Source of the DNA: Neisseria canis
GTDB lineage: Bacteria; Pseudomonadota; Gammaproteobacteria; Burkholderiales; Neisseriaceae
Length of the DNA: 64,000 bases
Direction: 5' to 3'
Assembly (NCBI RefSeq): GCF_900636765.1
Contig: NZ_LR134313.1
Coordinates: 186,001-250,000, forward strand
Shown here: piece by piece, positions 52,985 through 63,165 of the stretch
How positions within the stretch are numbered: the stretch's first letter is position 1
Layout: every line of letters starts with the position of its first letter
The notes under the pieces: model-generated
Told to the model about the DNA's origin: nothing
Seen by the model: the letters and a program-made list of their open reading frames with translations, nothing else
Database searches by the model: none
Made by a program: the position numbers and the translations under genes

Positions 52985-55285
52985 CTATTCCGTGATACCG
53001 GTTATGCGGCCGGACACATCTAAAATTTTACCTTTCCGCCCGCGCTTGTTTTGGATATCCACAATACGCAGCCGCTCGTTTTTTTCTCCGCCCCTTTTAC
53101 CTTTAATCTGCACGGTAAATTCAGGCTGATTGACAACCGAAACCAAGCTTAGTTTCATGTTTTCAGACAGGCTTATCAGTTGCAGCCCCCTGCCTTTGGC
53201 CATAATCTTCAATTCGCCCAATTCAAACGCCAGCAAGCGGTTGTCTTCCGATACCAGCACCACTTTGCAATCCGGATTAATCAGCGATACTGCAAACACA
53301 GGCAGAGGCTGCAAAACGGTTTCTCCCGCTTCCAAACTCATAACCACTTTGCCTGCTTTAATCCTACTAACCATATCTGCCAGCTTGGTGATAAAGCCGT
53401 ACCCGCCGCTGTTGCTCAATAAATAATGCTGTTCAGACAGGCCTGTGAGCATGGCCACCACTTTGGCGCCGTTTTGCAGCTCAATCAACGAGCTGACAGG
53501 AATACCGTCGCCGCGTCCACCTGGGATTTCGGCGGCATCCAAAGTATAAGAGCGCCCTTGCGAATCAAGCACCACCACCGGCCATACGGTTCTGCCTTCC
53601 AATACCTGCTTCAAACCGTCGCCTTCTTTGAACACGGTCTGGCTCAAATCGAGATTGTGGCCGGCGCGGCTTCTGATCCAACCTTTTTCCGACAAAATCA
53701 GCGTAATCGGCTCGTCAGCAGTAGTTTGCGTTGAAGATGCGCGCTCGGCTTCCTGTATCAGCGTTCTGCGCTCATCACCAAACTGCTTCATATCGGCACG
53801 CATTTCCTGAATGATCTGTTTGCGCTTGGCAGATTCATCGCCCAACAAATGATTCAGCTTGTCTTGCTCTTCTTTCAATTCGGCCAGCTCTTTTTCAAGC
53901 TTGAAGCCTTCCAGCCTGGCCAATTGGCGCAAGCGGATTTCCAAAATATCTTCCGCCTGAATTTCAGACAGGCCGAAAGCCGCCATCAAATCTGTTTTGG
54001 GTTCGTCCGATTCGCGGATAACGCGTATTACCTCGTCAATGTGCAGAAACGCAATCATGCGCCCTTCGAGGATATGGATGCGTTTTTCCACTTGCGCCAA
54101 ACGGTGCTGCAAGCGGCGGGTAACCGTGTGCACACGGAAATCAAGCCATTCCTGAAGAATGGTTTTCAGGTTTTTCTGGGCCGGGCGGCTATCCATGCCC
54201 ATCATCACCAAATTTATCGGCACATTGCCTTCAAGGCCGGTACGCGCCATCAGCGTGTTCATAAAGCTTTCAGGATCAATCCTGCCCGACTTCGGCTCGA
54301 ACACCAGCCGAACGGGATGCTCGCCGTCGCTTTCGTCGCGCACTTTTTCCAGTAAATCCAGCATCAGCTTTTTCGTATTGAGCTGCTCCTGATTAAGCTG
54401 CTTTTTACCGGCTTTAGGCTTAGGATTGGTTTGCTCTTCGATTTCGGCCAGAATTTTTTGGGCGCTCGTACCCGGCGGCAGCTGGGTAACAATGGCGCGC
54501 CATTGTCCGCGCGCCAGCTTTTCGATTTCATAACGCGCCCGCACGCGCACGCTGCCTTTGCCGGTTTCATAAATCTGCAGCATATCGCTTTGCGGCGTAA
54601 TAATCTGCCCGCCACCCGCAAAATCGGGGCCTTTGATATACGCGGTCAGCTCCGCCGTGCCCATGGCAGGCTTTTTCAAAAGCGCAATGGCCGCTTCGGT
54701 AACTTCGCATAAATTGTGCGGCGGTATTTCGGTTGCCATACCTACGGCAATACCGGAAGCACCGTTCAGCAGCACAAACGGCAGCCGCGAAGGCAAAATA
54801 ACGGGCTCTTCAAAAGCGCCGTCATAATTGGGCACAAAATCAACCGTGCCCATATTGATTTCCGAAAGCAGCAATTCGGCTATCGGCATCAACCTTGCTT
54901 CCGTGTAGCGCATAGCCGCCGCGCCGTCTCCGTCGCGCGAACCGAAATTGCCTATGCCGTCTATCAGCGGGTAACGCAAAGTAAAGTCTTGCGCCATGCG
55001 TACCATTGCATCATAAGCGGAGCTGTCGCCGTGCGGGTGGTATTTACCGAGAATTTCCCCCACCACGCGGGCAGACTTAACAGGCTTGGCGCCATACACC
55101 AAACCCATATCTTTCATTGCATACAGAATGCGGCGCTGCACCGGCTTCTGCCCGTCGCCCACATCAGGCAGCGCCCTGCCTTTTACCACGCTCATTGCGT
55201 ATTCGAGATACGCGCGTTCGGCATATTGGCCCAACAATAAAGAATCATCGTCGGCTGGGGCTGTGGCGTTTGGCAGGTCATTCAT
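52985..55285 (-). CDS. parC: DNA topoisomerase IV subunit A
   Basis: 766 residues. The catalytic tyrosine is Y127 in [10 protein letters not shown], and the quinolone region reads [15 protein letters not shown] with S88, S89 and D92. The C-terminal beta-pinwheel begins near residue 500. It decatenates chromosomes together with ParE. The residue corresponding to gonococcal E91 is aspartate. Internal DUS occur, e.g. at about 53160 and 53960. Confidence 0.97.
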   Translation of the reverse strand: MNDLPNATAPADDDSLLLGQYAERAYLEYAMSVVKGRALPDVGDGQKPVQRRILYAMKDMGLVYGAKPVKSARVVGEILGKYHPHGDSSAYDAMVRMAQDFTLRYPLIDGIGNFGSRDGDGAAAMRYTEARLMPIAELLLSEINMGTVDFVPNYDGAFEEPVILPSRLPFVLLNGASGIAVGMATEIPPHNLCEVTEAAIALLKKPAMGTAELTAYIKGPDFAGGGQIITPQSDMLQIYETGKGSVRVRARYEIEKLARGQWRAIVTQLPPGTSAQKILAEIEEQTNPKPKAGKKQLNQEQLNTKKLMLDLLEKVRDESDGEHPVRLVFEPKSGRIDPESFMNTLMARTGLEGNVPINLVMMGMDSRPAQKNLKTILQEWLDFRVHTVTRRLQHRLAQVEKRIHILEGRMIAFLHIDEVIRVIRESDEPKTDLMAAFGLSEIQAEDILEIRLRQLARLEGFKLEKELAELKEEQDKLNHLLGDESAKRKQIIQEMRADMKQFGDERRTLIQEAERASSTQTTADEPITLILSEKGWIRSRAGHNLDLSQTVFKEGDGLKQVLEGRTVWPVVVLDSQGRSYTLDAAEIPGGRGDGIPVSSLIELQNGAKVVAMLTGLSEQHYLLSNSGGYGFITKLADMVSRIKAGKVVMSLEAGETVLQPLPVFAVSLINPDCKVVLVSEDNRLLAFELGELKIMAKGRGLQLISLSENMKLSLVSVVNQPEFTVQIKGKRGGEKNERLRIVDIQNKRGRKGKILDVSGRITGITE

Positions 55286-55498
55286 GTTTTAATTAAGTTC
55301 CGGCACGTTTTTAACAGGTAAAATTGCCCTCTATTGTAATGCAAATTGCCCTTCTTTGCCGAACTTAACAGCCCTAAGTTTATTTTTTCAAACCTTGCTT
55401 GTTGGTTCCGTGCATATTTTAAATTGTTACAATATCCTAACAAATGATTTAAGTTAAACAATATCACTTTACCTTTTTGAAAAATTGAAGAGCCTGCT

Positions 55499-56542
55499 AT
55501 GTACCAACCCATTCAAACGCTGCCGCAAGGCCCTTTAGATATCATCGGCGATATTCACGGAGAATTTGATGCCTTGCAGAAATTGCTCGTCCGCTTGGGC
55601 TATGATGAACACGGCAATCATCCCCAACAGCGAAAGCTGGTGTTTGTGGGCGACTTATGCGACCGCGGCCCCGACAGCCCTGCCGTTTTATATTGGTTCA
55701 GGCAGGCATATGAAGCCGGCAACGCATTTATGGTGTTGGGCAATCATGAGTTGAACCTGTTGGTAGAAGACCCGAAAGACGGCTCCGGCTGGTATTTCCC
55801 CCAACGCGCCGCCAAAGAAAGCCATCTCTATGCGCCTTGGCAGACCATGCCGAACCACGAGAAACCGGCACTTATCAATTGGCTGGCAGATATGCCGCTG
55901 ATTTTGCAACGCAGCGACATACGCATCATCCACGCCGCCTGGCTGCCCGAATCCATCCGCCAAATTCAGACAGGCATTGCCGGCAGAGGCTTAATCAGCG
56001 CCTACCGGCAATGGGATGCCGATTTAAAACAGTCTCTGCAAACAGCCGAATGGTATGCCGATTACGAGCACCAGCAAGCCGATTCCACCCTGCTTGACAA
56101 CCCCGACCACATGCCGCCGATACAGCAGGCGCTGGCCGAATTCGAATACCGCCGCAGCCGCCTGCACCCCGTGCGCGCCCTGACCAGCGGCGTCGAAGTA
56201 TTCGTAGACACCCCGTTTTACGCCGGCGCGCGCTGGCGTTTTACCACGCGCTTCGCCTGGTGGGACGAATATACCGACGACATTCCCGTGGTTATCGGGC
56301 ACTACTGGCGCAGCTGGCAGCCGAAACATTCCGGCCTGCTGCCCGAGCCGCCCAATTCATGGTTCGGCGCCAAACGCAACGTATTCTGCATAGACTACTC
56401 GGTAGGCGCACGCTGGCGCGACCGTCGCGCCACACCGCCCGTTTCGCCCGAGCAATCCGGCTTCAGGCTTGCCGCCTTACGCTGGCCGGAAAATCTGCTG
56501 ATGTTTGATAACGGGGAAACCGCCGCCACCGTTTCCACATAA
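55499..56542 (+). CDS. Calcineurin-like metallophosphoesterase
   Basis: 347 residues. Metal-binding motifs are DIIGDIHGEFDAL (D18, H20), FVGDLCDRGPDS (D52, D55) and VLGNHELNLL (N82, H83), with later IIHAAW. It belongs to the bacterial PPP-like phosphatase group. The substrate (protein, dinucleotide or other) is unknown. It stands alone, divergent from parC; a DUS in it at about 55966-55979 reads IQTGIA. Confidence 0.88.
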   Translation: MYQPIQTLPQGPLDIIGDIHGEFDALQKLLVRLGYDEHGNHPQQRKLVFVGDLCDRGPDSPAVLYWFRQAYEAGNAFMVLGNHELNLLVEDPKDGSGWYFPQRAAKESHLYAPWQTMPNHEKPALINWLADMPLILQRSDIRIIHAAWLPESIRQIQTGIAGRGLISAYRQWDADLKQSLQTAEWYADYEHQQADSTLLDNPDHMPPIQQALAEFEYRRSRLHPVRALTSGVEVFVDTPFYAGARWRFTTRFAWWDEYTDDIPVVIGHYWRSWQPKHSGLLPEPPNSWFGAKRNVFCIDYSVGARWRDRRATPPVSPEQSGFRLAALRWPENLLMFDNGETAATVST

Positions 56543-56630
56543 AGCTAATCAAATTAACTTGATAACCACGGCTTGATCCGGGTATTTGAACACCATCAGC
56601 TAATCCACTTACACGATGACACTACAAACA

Positions 56631-56664
56631 AATGCCTGTCTGAAAACAATTTCAGACAGGCATT
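56631..56664 (-). terminator. DUS-pair terminator after carB
   Basis: AATGCCTGTCTGAAA-ACAA-TTTCAGACAGGCATT lies 24 bases after the carB stop. Confidence 0.8.
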
Positions 56665-56687
56665 CCACTTCAAAAGCATCTAAGCGC

Positions 56688-59600
56688 TTATTTCGTCAAC
56701 CGCGCATGCAGCTCCTGTACGCTGTACACGCCCATGGCGTTCAGGCTCTTCACGCCTTCGCTCATGGCTTCGCCGCCGGCGATGGTGGTGTATTGCGGCA
56801 CGCGCTGGGTAAGCGCGCTGCGGCGGATGCTGTGGCTGTCGGCCACGGCTTGCGGGTCGCTGATGACGGTGTTGACCACCAGCGCGATTTCGCCGTTTTT
56901 AATCGCATCCACGATATGCGGGCGACCTTCCTGCACTTTGTTGACCACCTGCACGCCCACGCCGTACTCTTTCAGGTAGGCAGCGGTGCCGCGGGTGGCG
57001 CACACGCCGTAACCGAGCGATTGGAAGTTTTTCGCGGTTTGAACCACCAGCGGTTTGTCTTCGTCGCGCACGGCGATAAACACTTTGCCCACAGCCGGCA
57101 TGCGTTCGCCCGCGCCGAGTTGGGCTTTCAGGTAGGCTTCGGAGAAGGTTTCGCCCACACCCATCACTTCGCCGGTGGAGCGCATTTCCGGGCCGAGAAT
57201 GGTGTCTACGCCGGGGAATTTGATGAACGGGAACACGGCTTCTTTCACGGCGTAGAAATCCGGAATCACTTCTTTTTCAATGCCTTGCTCTTTCAAGCTG
57301 ATGAGGGCCATGGCGCGTGCGCCCACTTTGGCCAGCGGCACGGAAGTGGCTTTGGAAACGAACGGCACGGTACGCGAAGCACGCGGGTTCACTTCCAGTA
57401 CGAACACCACGCCGTCTTGCACGGCAAACTGTACGTTCATCAAGCCGACCACGTTCAGCGCATAAGCCATCGCTTTGGTTTGGCGGCGGATTTCGTCTTG
57501 AATCTCTTCGGAAAGCGAGTATGGCGGCAGCGAGCAGCCCGAATCGCCCGAGTGGATACCGGCCTGCTCAACGTGTTGCATGATGCCGCCGATCACCACA
57601 TCTTTGCCGTCTGAAACGCAATCTACGTCTACTTCGATGGCGTTGTTTAAGAAGAAATCGAGCAGCACGGGGCTGTCTTCGGAAACCTGCACGGCTTCGC
57701 GCATGTATTTCTGCAACTGTTCGGCAGAATGCACCACCTGCATGGCGCGGCCGCCCAACACATAAGACGGGCGCACCACCAGCGGATAGCCGATTTCTTC
57801 GGCCAGCACCAACGCTTCTTCTTCGTTGCGCGCGGTGCGGTTGGGCGGCTGGCGCAGGCCGAGATCGTTGAGCACTTTTTGGAAGCGTTCGCGGTCTTCG
57901 GCGGCGTCAATCGAATCGGCAGACGTGCCGATGATGTTCACGCCGTTTTCCACCAAAGCGTTGGCCAGTTTCAGTGGCGTTTGGCCGCCGTAATGCACAA
58001 TCACGCCCCACGGGTTTTCGGTGCGCACGATTTCCAGCACATCTTCCAGCGTGAGCGGCTCGAAGTAGAGGCGGTCGGAAGTGTCGAAGTCGGTGGAAAC
58101 GGTTTCGGGGTTGCAGTTCACCATAATGGTTTCAAAACCCGATTCGCGCAGCGCCAGCGCAGCGTGTACGCAGCAATAGTCGAACTCGATACCTTGGCCG
58201 ATGCGGTTGGGGCCGCCGCCGAGAATCATCACTTTGCGTTTTTCAGACGGCCTCGCTTCGCATTCTTCTTCGTAAGTGGAATAGAGATAAGCGGTGTCGG
58301 ATTGGAACTCCGCCGCGCAAGTATCCACGCGCTTGTACACGGGGTGCAGCTTCAAGCCGTAGCGGTGTTCGCGCACTTCTTTTTCGCTTACGTTTAACAA
58401 TTGTGCCAAACGTTTATCTGAAAAGCCTTTGCGTTTCAAACGGCGCAGAGTGGCGTAGTCCAAATCGCTGAGGCTACCTGAAGCCACGGCTGCCTCTTCT
58501 TGAACAATGTCTTCAATCTGCGCCAAGAACCACGGATCAATCGCGCAAATTTCGTGGATGTCTTCCTTGCTGAAACCGGCGCGAAAAGCATCGGCCACAT
58601 ACAGAATGCGCTCTGGGCCGGGGTTGGCCAGCTCGCGGCGGATTTCCGCCTTGTCGGTAGTTTTCGGGTTGAAGCCGCACAAACCGGTTTCCAAGCCGCG
58701 CAGGGCTTTCTGCATCGACTCCTGAATCGTGCGGCCCATCGCCATCACTTCGCCCACCGATTTCATTTGCGTGGTCAGGCGGTCGTCGGCAGCGGGGAAT
58801 TTCTCAAACGCAAAACGCGGGATTTTCGTTACCACATAGTCAATCGAAGGCTCGAAAGACGCAGGCGTGCGGCCGCCGGTGATGTCGTTGCGCAATTCGT
58901 CCAACGTGAAGCCCACCGCCAGTTTTGCCGCCACTTTCGCAATCGGAAAGCCCGTGGCTTTGGAAGCCAGCGCCGAAGAACGGCTCACGCGCGGGTTCAT
59001 CTCAATCACAATCATCTCGCCGTTTTCAGGGTTGATAGCAAACTGCACGTTCGAGCCGCCCGTATCCACGCCGATTTCGCGCAGCACCGCCAGCGAAGCA
59101 TTGCGCATGATTTGGTATTCTTTGTCGGTAAGCGTTTGCGCGGGCGCAACCGTAATCGAGTCGCCGGTATGCACGCCCATCGGGTCGAAGTTTTCAATCG
59201 AACAGATGATGATGCAGTTGTCGTTTTTATCGCGCACCACTTCCATTTCGTACTCTTTCCAGCCGAGCACCGATTGCTCGATCAGCAACTCATGCGTGGG
59301 CGAGGCATCGAAACCGCGTTCGCAAATCGCCAAAAACTCGTCTTTATTGTAGGCAATGCCGCCGCCCGAACCGCCCATGGTAAACGACGGACGGATCAGC
59401 GTAGGAAAGCCTACCTGCTCTTGCGCCGCCAGCGCTTCGTTCATGGTGTGGCACACAAAAGATTTCGGGCAAGAGAGGCCGATTTTTTCCATCGCCTCTT
59501 TAAAGCGGCCGCGGTCTTCCGCTTTATCAATCGCATCTTCCGTTGCGCCGATTAACTCGACGTTATATTTCGCAAGCACACCGTTGCGCGCCAAATCCAG

Positions 59601-59897
59601 CGCACAGTTCAGCGCCGTTTGGCCGCCCATGGTCGGCAGCACCGCATCGGGGCGCTCTTTGGCGATAATCTTTTCCACCGTCTGCCACATAATCGGCTCG
59701 ATATAGGTAACATCGGCCATTTCAGGGTCGGTCATAATCGTGGCGGGGTTGGAATTGACGAGAATGACTTTATAGCCTTCCTCGCGCAAAGCCTTACACG
59801 CTTGTGCGCCGGAATAGTCAAACTCGCAGGCTTGGCCGATTACGATGGGGCCGGCGCCGATGATGAGGATGGATTTTAGGTCGGTACGTTTGGGCAT
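56688..59897 (-). CDS. carB: Carbamoyl-phosphate synthase large subunit
   Basis: 1069 residues with two ATP-grasp halves. The first contains [22 protein letters not shown] and [10 protein letters not shown], the second [21 protein letters not shown] and [18 protein letters not shown]; a regulatory MGS-like domain is at the end. It makes carbamoyl phosphate for pyrimidines and arginine. The partner carA is not adjacent; immediately upstream is an AT-rich foreign gene, 40 bases away. Two uptake sequences inside are of the canonical rather than the wad dialect. Confidence 0.97.
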   Translation of the reverse strand: MPKRTDLKSILIIGAGPIVIGQACEFDYSGAQACKALREEGYKVILVNSNPATIMTDPEMADVTYIEPIMWQTVEKIIAKERPDAVLPTMGGQTALNCALDLARNGVLAKYNVELIGATEDAIDKAEDRGRFKEAMEKIGLSCPKSFVCHTMNEALAAQEQVGFPTLIRPSFTMGGSGGGIAYNKDEFLAICERGFDASPTHELLIEQSVLGWKEYEMEVVRDKNDNCIIICSIENFDPMGVHTGDSITVAPAQTLTDKEYQIMRNASLAVLREIGVDTGGSNVQFAINPENGEMIVIEMNPRVSRSSALASKATGFPIAKVAAKLAVGFTLDELRNDITGGRTPASFEPSIDYVVTKIPRFAFEKFPAADDRLTTQMKSVGEVMAMGRTIQESMQKALRGLETGLCGFNPKTTDKAEIRRELANPGPERILYVADAFRAGFSKEDIHEICAIDPWFLAQIEDIVQEEAAVASGSLSDLDYATLRRLKRKGFSDKRLAQLLNVSEKEVREHRYGLKLHPVYKRVDTCAAEFQSDTAYLYSTYEEECEARPSEKRKVMILGGGPNRIGQGIEFDYCCVHAALALRESGFETIMVNCNPETVSTDFDTSDRLYFEPLTLEDVLEIVRTENPWGVIVHYGGQTPLKLANALVENGVNIIGTSADSIDAAEDRERFQKVLNDLGLRQPPNRTARNEEEALVLAEEIGYPLVVRPSYVLGGRAMQVVHSAEQLQKYMREAVQVSEDSPVLLDFFLNNAIEVDVDCVSDGKDVVIGGIMQHVEQAGIHSGDSGCSLPPYSLSEEIQDEIRRQTKAMAYALNVVGLMNVQFAVQDGVVFVLEVNPRASRTVPFVSKATSVPLAKVGARAMALISLKEQGIEKEVIPDFYAVKEAVFPFIKFPGVDTILGPEMRSTGEVMGVGETFSEAYLKAQLGAGERMPAVGKVFIAVRDEDKPLVVQTAKNFQSLGYGVCATRGTAAYLKEYGVGVQVVNKVQEGRPHIVDAIKNGEIALVVNTVISDPQAVADSHSIRRSALTQRVPQYTTIAGGEAMSEGVKSLNAMGVYSVQELHARLTK
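57604..58253. repeat. Canonical-dialect uptake sequences within carB
   Basis: AGGCCGTCTGAA occurs as its complement at 58242-58253, and TTGCCGTCTGAA (one mismatch from AT-DUS) at 57604-57615. No wad-type DUS was noticed inside carB. Confidence 0.8.
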
Positions 59898-59936
59898 GGT
59901 GGGTCTTTCTTTTAAGATAATTTAAGATAAGAAAAA

Positions 59937-60806
59937 TTATTTTTCAGAAATTATAATCTTCAAACTTGCGTTATGGGTTATTTTTCCTTTTAAAATAAGT
60001 GTCTTATTAATTTTTTCATCAATAAATTTGATAATATGATTTATAAATATAGAAGTGCCATTTGCACGCAGCAACATACCAAGTAAGACAAAATCTTTAT
60101 TGTTGTCGATGACGAAAACTGGGGAACCACTAAAACCATTCAGCTCAGAATTTAAGTTTTCTTTGCCTATTTTTTTATCATTATTACTATATTTAATTTC
60201 AACCAGATTAAACAAATTTAAATTGTTATTCTCTCGATTTATTTTACCTTGTATTATTTCAAGTCCTAAGGTTTGTTCTACTTTTTGCTCATCATTACAC
60301 AAATCATAGTCATAATCTGGGTGTTCTAGAGGGAAGCCAACACAATAATTTCCTAGATATTTAGATGAAATAATTTCAGTTATTATTTTTTCAAAATTAA
60401 ATTCCAACTTAAATAAAGGTAGCTTAATTTTAATTTCATCAGGTAATTGATTATTCAATTTAATAATTACAAAATCATTTTCATCTATTGGTGCTCCTGT
60501 TTCTTCATGAGTTAGCTCTGAAAAAAAGATATGGTGGAAATGTCTAGGTTCTATTTCTAAATTAAGTATTGGATTGGAAATAAATAGATTTTTCTCATTA
60601 CTAGATATTTTCTCCTTATTTATTCCCATATGCTGAAAATTATGCAGCGTTAAAATAAAATATATACATTCTCTATACAATACAAAAAAACCTGAACCAA
60701 TAGGTCTGGGGGGCTCATTAACTGGATGTATTCTTAAAATAGAAACTAAACTATTAAAAAATTCTATGCTTGTGTTATCAAGATCTACTGTTTGAGTTTG
60801 TTTCAT
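59937..60806 (-). CDS. AT-rich orphan gene, trypsin-like serine protease fold
   Basis: 289 residues, far more AT-rich than its neighbours and rich in Lys, Asn, Ile. I do not recognise a named family, but the layout fits a trypsin-like peptidase: GSGFF at 37-41 then FILTLHNF with H55; D111 in NDFVIIKLNN; and NGFSGSPVFVI with GFSG at 224-227, S226 as nucleophile. There is no signal peptide or membrane helix, so it looks cytoplasmic. No uptake sequence was seen in it. It is inserted between carB (40 bases) and a repeat element. Role unknown; horizontally acquired by inference. Confidence 0.7.
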   Translation of the reverse strand: MKQTQTVDLDNTSIEFFNSLVSILRIHPVNEPPRPIGSGFFVLYRECIYFILTLHNFQHMGINKEKISSNEKNLFISNPILNLEIEPRHFHHIFFSELTHEETGAPIDENDFVIIKLNNQLPDEIKIKLPLFKLEFNFEKIITEIISSKYLGNYCVGFPLEHPDYDYDLCNDEQKVEQTLGLEIIQGKINRENNNLNLFNLVEIKYSNNDKKIGKENLNSELNGFSGSPVFVIDNNKDFVLLGMLLRANGTSIFINHIIKFIDEKINKTLILKGKITHNASLKIIISEK

Positions 60807-60830
60807 AATTTTTCAATAAAAAATGATAGC

Positions 60831-60928
60831 TGTAGGCCAGATACTCGTATCCGACAAACCATTTGAGACCGTCTGAACTATTTTCCTTACATCCCCATTC
60901 TGTCGGATTCAAGAATCCGACCTACATC
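60831..60928. repeat. Inverted-repeat element, copy A
   Basis: The right end TGTCGGATTCAAGAATCCGA (plus CCTACATC) mirrors the left end TGTAGGCCAGATACTCGTAT (plus CCGACA). Each end is itself partly palindromic. The centre carries AGACCGTCTGAA at 60866-60877, one base from the AG-DUS. Confidence 0.75.
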
Positions 60929-60991
60929 TGAATAATTTAAAAAAACCAACCTTAAACATGGCCATATAGTGCCGGTAAAATATTTTACAGA

Positions 60992-61266
60992 TTAACGCGG
61001 CAGCTTGAACACGCCGCGCCCGACTTCCACCACACGCCCGCCCACATAGATATTTTCGGCTTCGTCCACGCGCAAACTGAGGCGGTTGGGGCGGCCGGTT
61101 TGGTCGCCTTGCCGAACGCTGCGCCTAAGCGGAAAAGTGCCGCGCGAAAGGTAGTAGGCTCCGAGATTGGCACAAGCGGAGCCGGTGCCGCTGTCTTCTA
61201 AAATGGTACCGTTTTGTGCGTAAAACATCCGCGCCTGAACGGTGTCGCCTTGTTCGTGCCAAAGCA
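60992..61266 (-). pseudogene. Truncated phzF copy (C-terminal part)
   Basis: The frame 60992-61267 encodes only the last ~90 residues of a PhzF protein (LWHEQGDTVQARMFYAQNG...). It matches the C-terminus of the intact gene at 62272-63114 with few changes (about 94% at DNA level by eye). Similarity ends abruptly at about 61263, where repeat copy B begins at 61270. An internal ATG is unlikely to give a working enzyme because the catalytic N-terminal domain is missing. Confidence 0.85.
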
Positions 61267-61269
61267 AGC

Positions 61270-61374
61270 GTAGGTCGGATACTTGTATCCGACAAAATCA
61301 ATTTAAGGCTGCCTGAAACATTTTTTCTTGCCGTGCCTTTCCTATTTGTCGGATTCAAGAATCCGACCTACATC
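61270..61374. repeat. Inverted-repeat element, copy B
   Basis: GTAGGTCGGATACTTGTATC (plus CGACA) at the left mirrors TGTCGGATTCAAGAATCCGA (plus CCTACATC) at the right. The centre carries AGGCTGCCTGAA at 61306-61317, a DUS of yet another dialect (sim type by my memory). A degenerate right end also appears at 63944-63970. Confidence 0.78.
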
Positions 61375-61675
61375 AGGGCAATCTTAAGTATGCGTTTTTT
61401 ATTTGTGCCGCAAACCTCGACAACCACTTGCGTGCCGTTGGCACACACCCTACCTGTTCTCGTCAATGCCTGTCCGAAAACCCCATCAAGCTGCCCTTTC
61501 CCGTGCATATCGATATGCTGCGTTTATCTTGTAAAAAGGCTGTCTGAAATTCAGACAGCCTTATGTTATGCGCTTCTTTTTTCTGCCTGAGTGGTTTTTT
61601 ATCCGGCCAGGCGGGATTATACGATATTTAACGGCGCTTGATTATGCTTGGCGCAAAAATGTTTTTAAACTCGGT
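61375..61675. other. Gene-free stretch beside the repeat element
   Basis: No gene is seen. It holds a degenerate DUS (TGCCTGTCCGAA at about 61466) and the variant hairpin at 61536-61562. The rest is unassigned sequence that could be decayed coding DNA. Confidence 0.5.
61536..61562. terminator. Hairpin of variant DUS AGGCTGTCTGAA
   Basis: AAGGCTGTCTGAA directly faces TTCAGACAGCCTT with a single-base centre. It is the same variant as at 45420-45451. Convergent with the ICMT-like gene. Confidence 0.65.
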
Positions 61676-62179
61676 TTACCACAAATGGCGCATGGCTTCG
61701 TGTTCTTGGCGGATGCGTATGGCGAGAATCACAAAGTAAGCGGGCAGGCCTACGGCCATGGTTGCCCAGGCGTGACAGAGCAGGCCGATGCCGATGAGTT
61801 CGGGAATGATGTTTAAAAAGTAGTTGGGGTGGCGCACATGGCGGAAGAGCCAGGAGCGGTTGAGGGTGTGCCGGGGGTGGATATAGATTTTCAGCGTCCA
61901 GATTTCGCCAAGCTCGCGGATCACGTAAAACAGCATCGCGAGGGCGAAGGCGGTAACGGCGGTGCCGGCGGTGGAAACGGCATCAAACTGTGCGCCGCGG
62001 ATATGGGATTCGGCCAGGGCGGCGAAGTAATAGGCGATGTGAGCGGCGGCGAGCAGCTTGGAATTTTTTTCGCCGAACTGTTTGGCGCCTTCGGCAATCA
62101 GGCGCTTTTCGTTGCGGATGGAAATGGAAAGGGATACGAGGCGGATGGCGAAAAAGAGGATAAAAATCAGGGTAATCAT
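61676..62179 (-). CDS. Isoprenylcysteine carboxyl methyltransferase-like membrane protein
   Basis: 167 residues with four or five membrane segments. The family motif is WLFRHVRHPNYFLNIIPELIGIGLL, followed by IRIRQEHEAM near the C-terminus, as in ICMT/PEMT-like enzymes that methylate with SAM. The substrate in bacteria is generally unknown. It lies downstream of phzF with 92 bases between. Confidence 0.8.
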   Translation of the reverse strand: MITLIFILFFAIRLVSLSISIRNEKRLIAEGAKQFGEKNSKLLAAAHIAYYFAALAESHIRGAQFDAVSTAGTAVTAFALAMLFYVIRELGEIWTLKIYIHPRHTLNRSWLFRHVRHPNYFLNIIPELIGIGLLCHAWATMAVGLPAYFVILAIRIRQEHEAMRHLW

Positions 62180-62271
62180 TGAGGTGGTTTCCTTATGTTT
62201 GTGAAGTGTTTTGTTTTCAGACAGGCATTGTTAAGTCAATCGGATGCCATACTCGGGTTGGGCCCATGCTG

Positions 62272-63114
62272 CTAAAGCGGCAGCGTAAACACGCCGCGCC
62301 CGACTTCCACTACGCGCCCGCCCACATAGATATTTTCGGCTTCGTCTACGCGCAAACTGAGGCGGTTGGGGCGGCCGGTTTGGTCGCCTTGCCGAACGCT
62401 GCGCTTAAGCGGAAAGATGCCGCGCGAAAGGTAGTAGGCACCGAGATTGGCGCAGGCGGAGCCGGTGCCGCTGTCTTCCAAAATGGCGCCGTTTTGTGCG
62501 TAAAACATCCGCGCCTCTACGGTGTCGCCTTGTTCGTGCCACAGGTAAATCATGGTGCGCCCCGAATCTGCGCAGCAAACGGCATTGAGTTTGGCGTAGT
62601 CGATACGGGCGTTTTCCAGCGCGGCGGCGGTATAAACTTGCAGCAAAAGCTGCGGCGAACCGCTATCCAGCCAATAAGCGTGTTCGGCGATTTGCGCCTC
62701 GGGAATGCCTGCTGCTTCGGCCAATTCGACACGGGAAGCGCTTGAAGGGCGGCAGGTGTAGCCACTGATTTTCAGGGTCATCGTGTTGTTTGAGCCGCTC
62801 AGGCAAACGGGCTTGGCGCGTGTGTTGAGCACAAAGTTTTCAGACAGGCCTTGCCGTTGCTGCAACACGGATGCGCTGCCGAGGATGGGATGGCCGGCCA
62901 GCGGCAGCTCGTGTGCGGGCGTGAAAATCCGCAGGTCGGCGGCGGCGGATTCCGAGGGGAAGGCAAACGCGGTTTCACTTAAATTAAACTGGCGCGCAAT
63001 CTGCTGCATGGCCTCGTCGTCCAGCCCTTCGGCTTGGGGGAACACGGCCAGCGGGTTGCCGCCGAAATGGGTTTCGGCAAACACGTTGACCAAAACAAAT
63101 TCATATTCGCGCAT
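62272..63114 (-). CDS. PhzF-family isomerase/epimerase
   Basis: 280 residues, the normal length. The two-domain PhzF fold shows NVFAETHFGGNPLAVF, catalytic E47 in RQFNLSETAFAF, FTPAHELPLAGHPILGSA, and DSGTGSACANLGAYYLSRG. The family includes the phenazine pathway enzyme, but most members, including orphan copies like this one, have unknown substrates. No other phenazine gene is present. Its C-terminal third is duplicated at 60992-61266. Confidence 0.9.
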   Translation of the reverse strand: MREYEFVLVNVFAETHFGGNPLAVFPQAEGLDDEAMQQIARQFNLSETAFAFPSESAAADLRIFTPAHELPLAGHPILGSASVLQQRQGLSENFVLNTRAKPVCLSGSNNTMTLKISGYTCRPSSASRVELAEAAGIPEAQIAEHAYWLDSGSPQLLLQVYTAAALENARIDYAKLNAVCCADSGRTMIYLWHEQGDTVEARMFYAQNGAILEDSGTGSACANLGAYYLSRGIFPLKRSVRQGDQTGRPNRLSLRVDEAENIYVGGRVVEVGRGVFTLPL

Positions 63115-63165
63115 GGTTTGCTCCTTAAATTTGAAGTGTTCAGGCAGGCATTCCGCGTGCCCGCT

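Noticed and set aside
56616-57614. Open frame of 332 codons on the plus strand
   Set aside because: It starts in the DUS terminator and runs antisense to carB; His/Phe/Gly-biased shadow.
58500-59555. Long open frame on the plus strand (351 codons) opposite carB
   Set aside because: It is antisense to a clear, highly conserved carB, its product is His/Arg/Phe-rich without any family motif, and it reflects the G+C-rich third positions of carB.
60831-60928. Correia repeat enclosed element
   Set aside because: The ends (TGTAGGTCGGAT / ATCCGACCTACA type) do not match the Correia terminal sequence as I know it; a separate element family.
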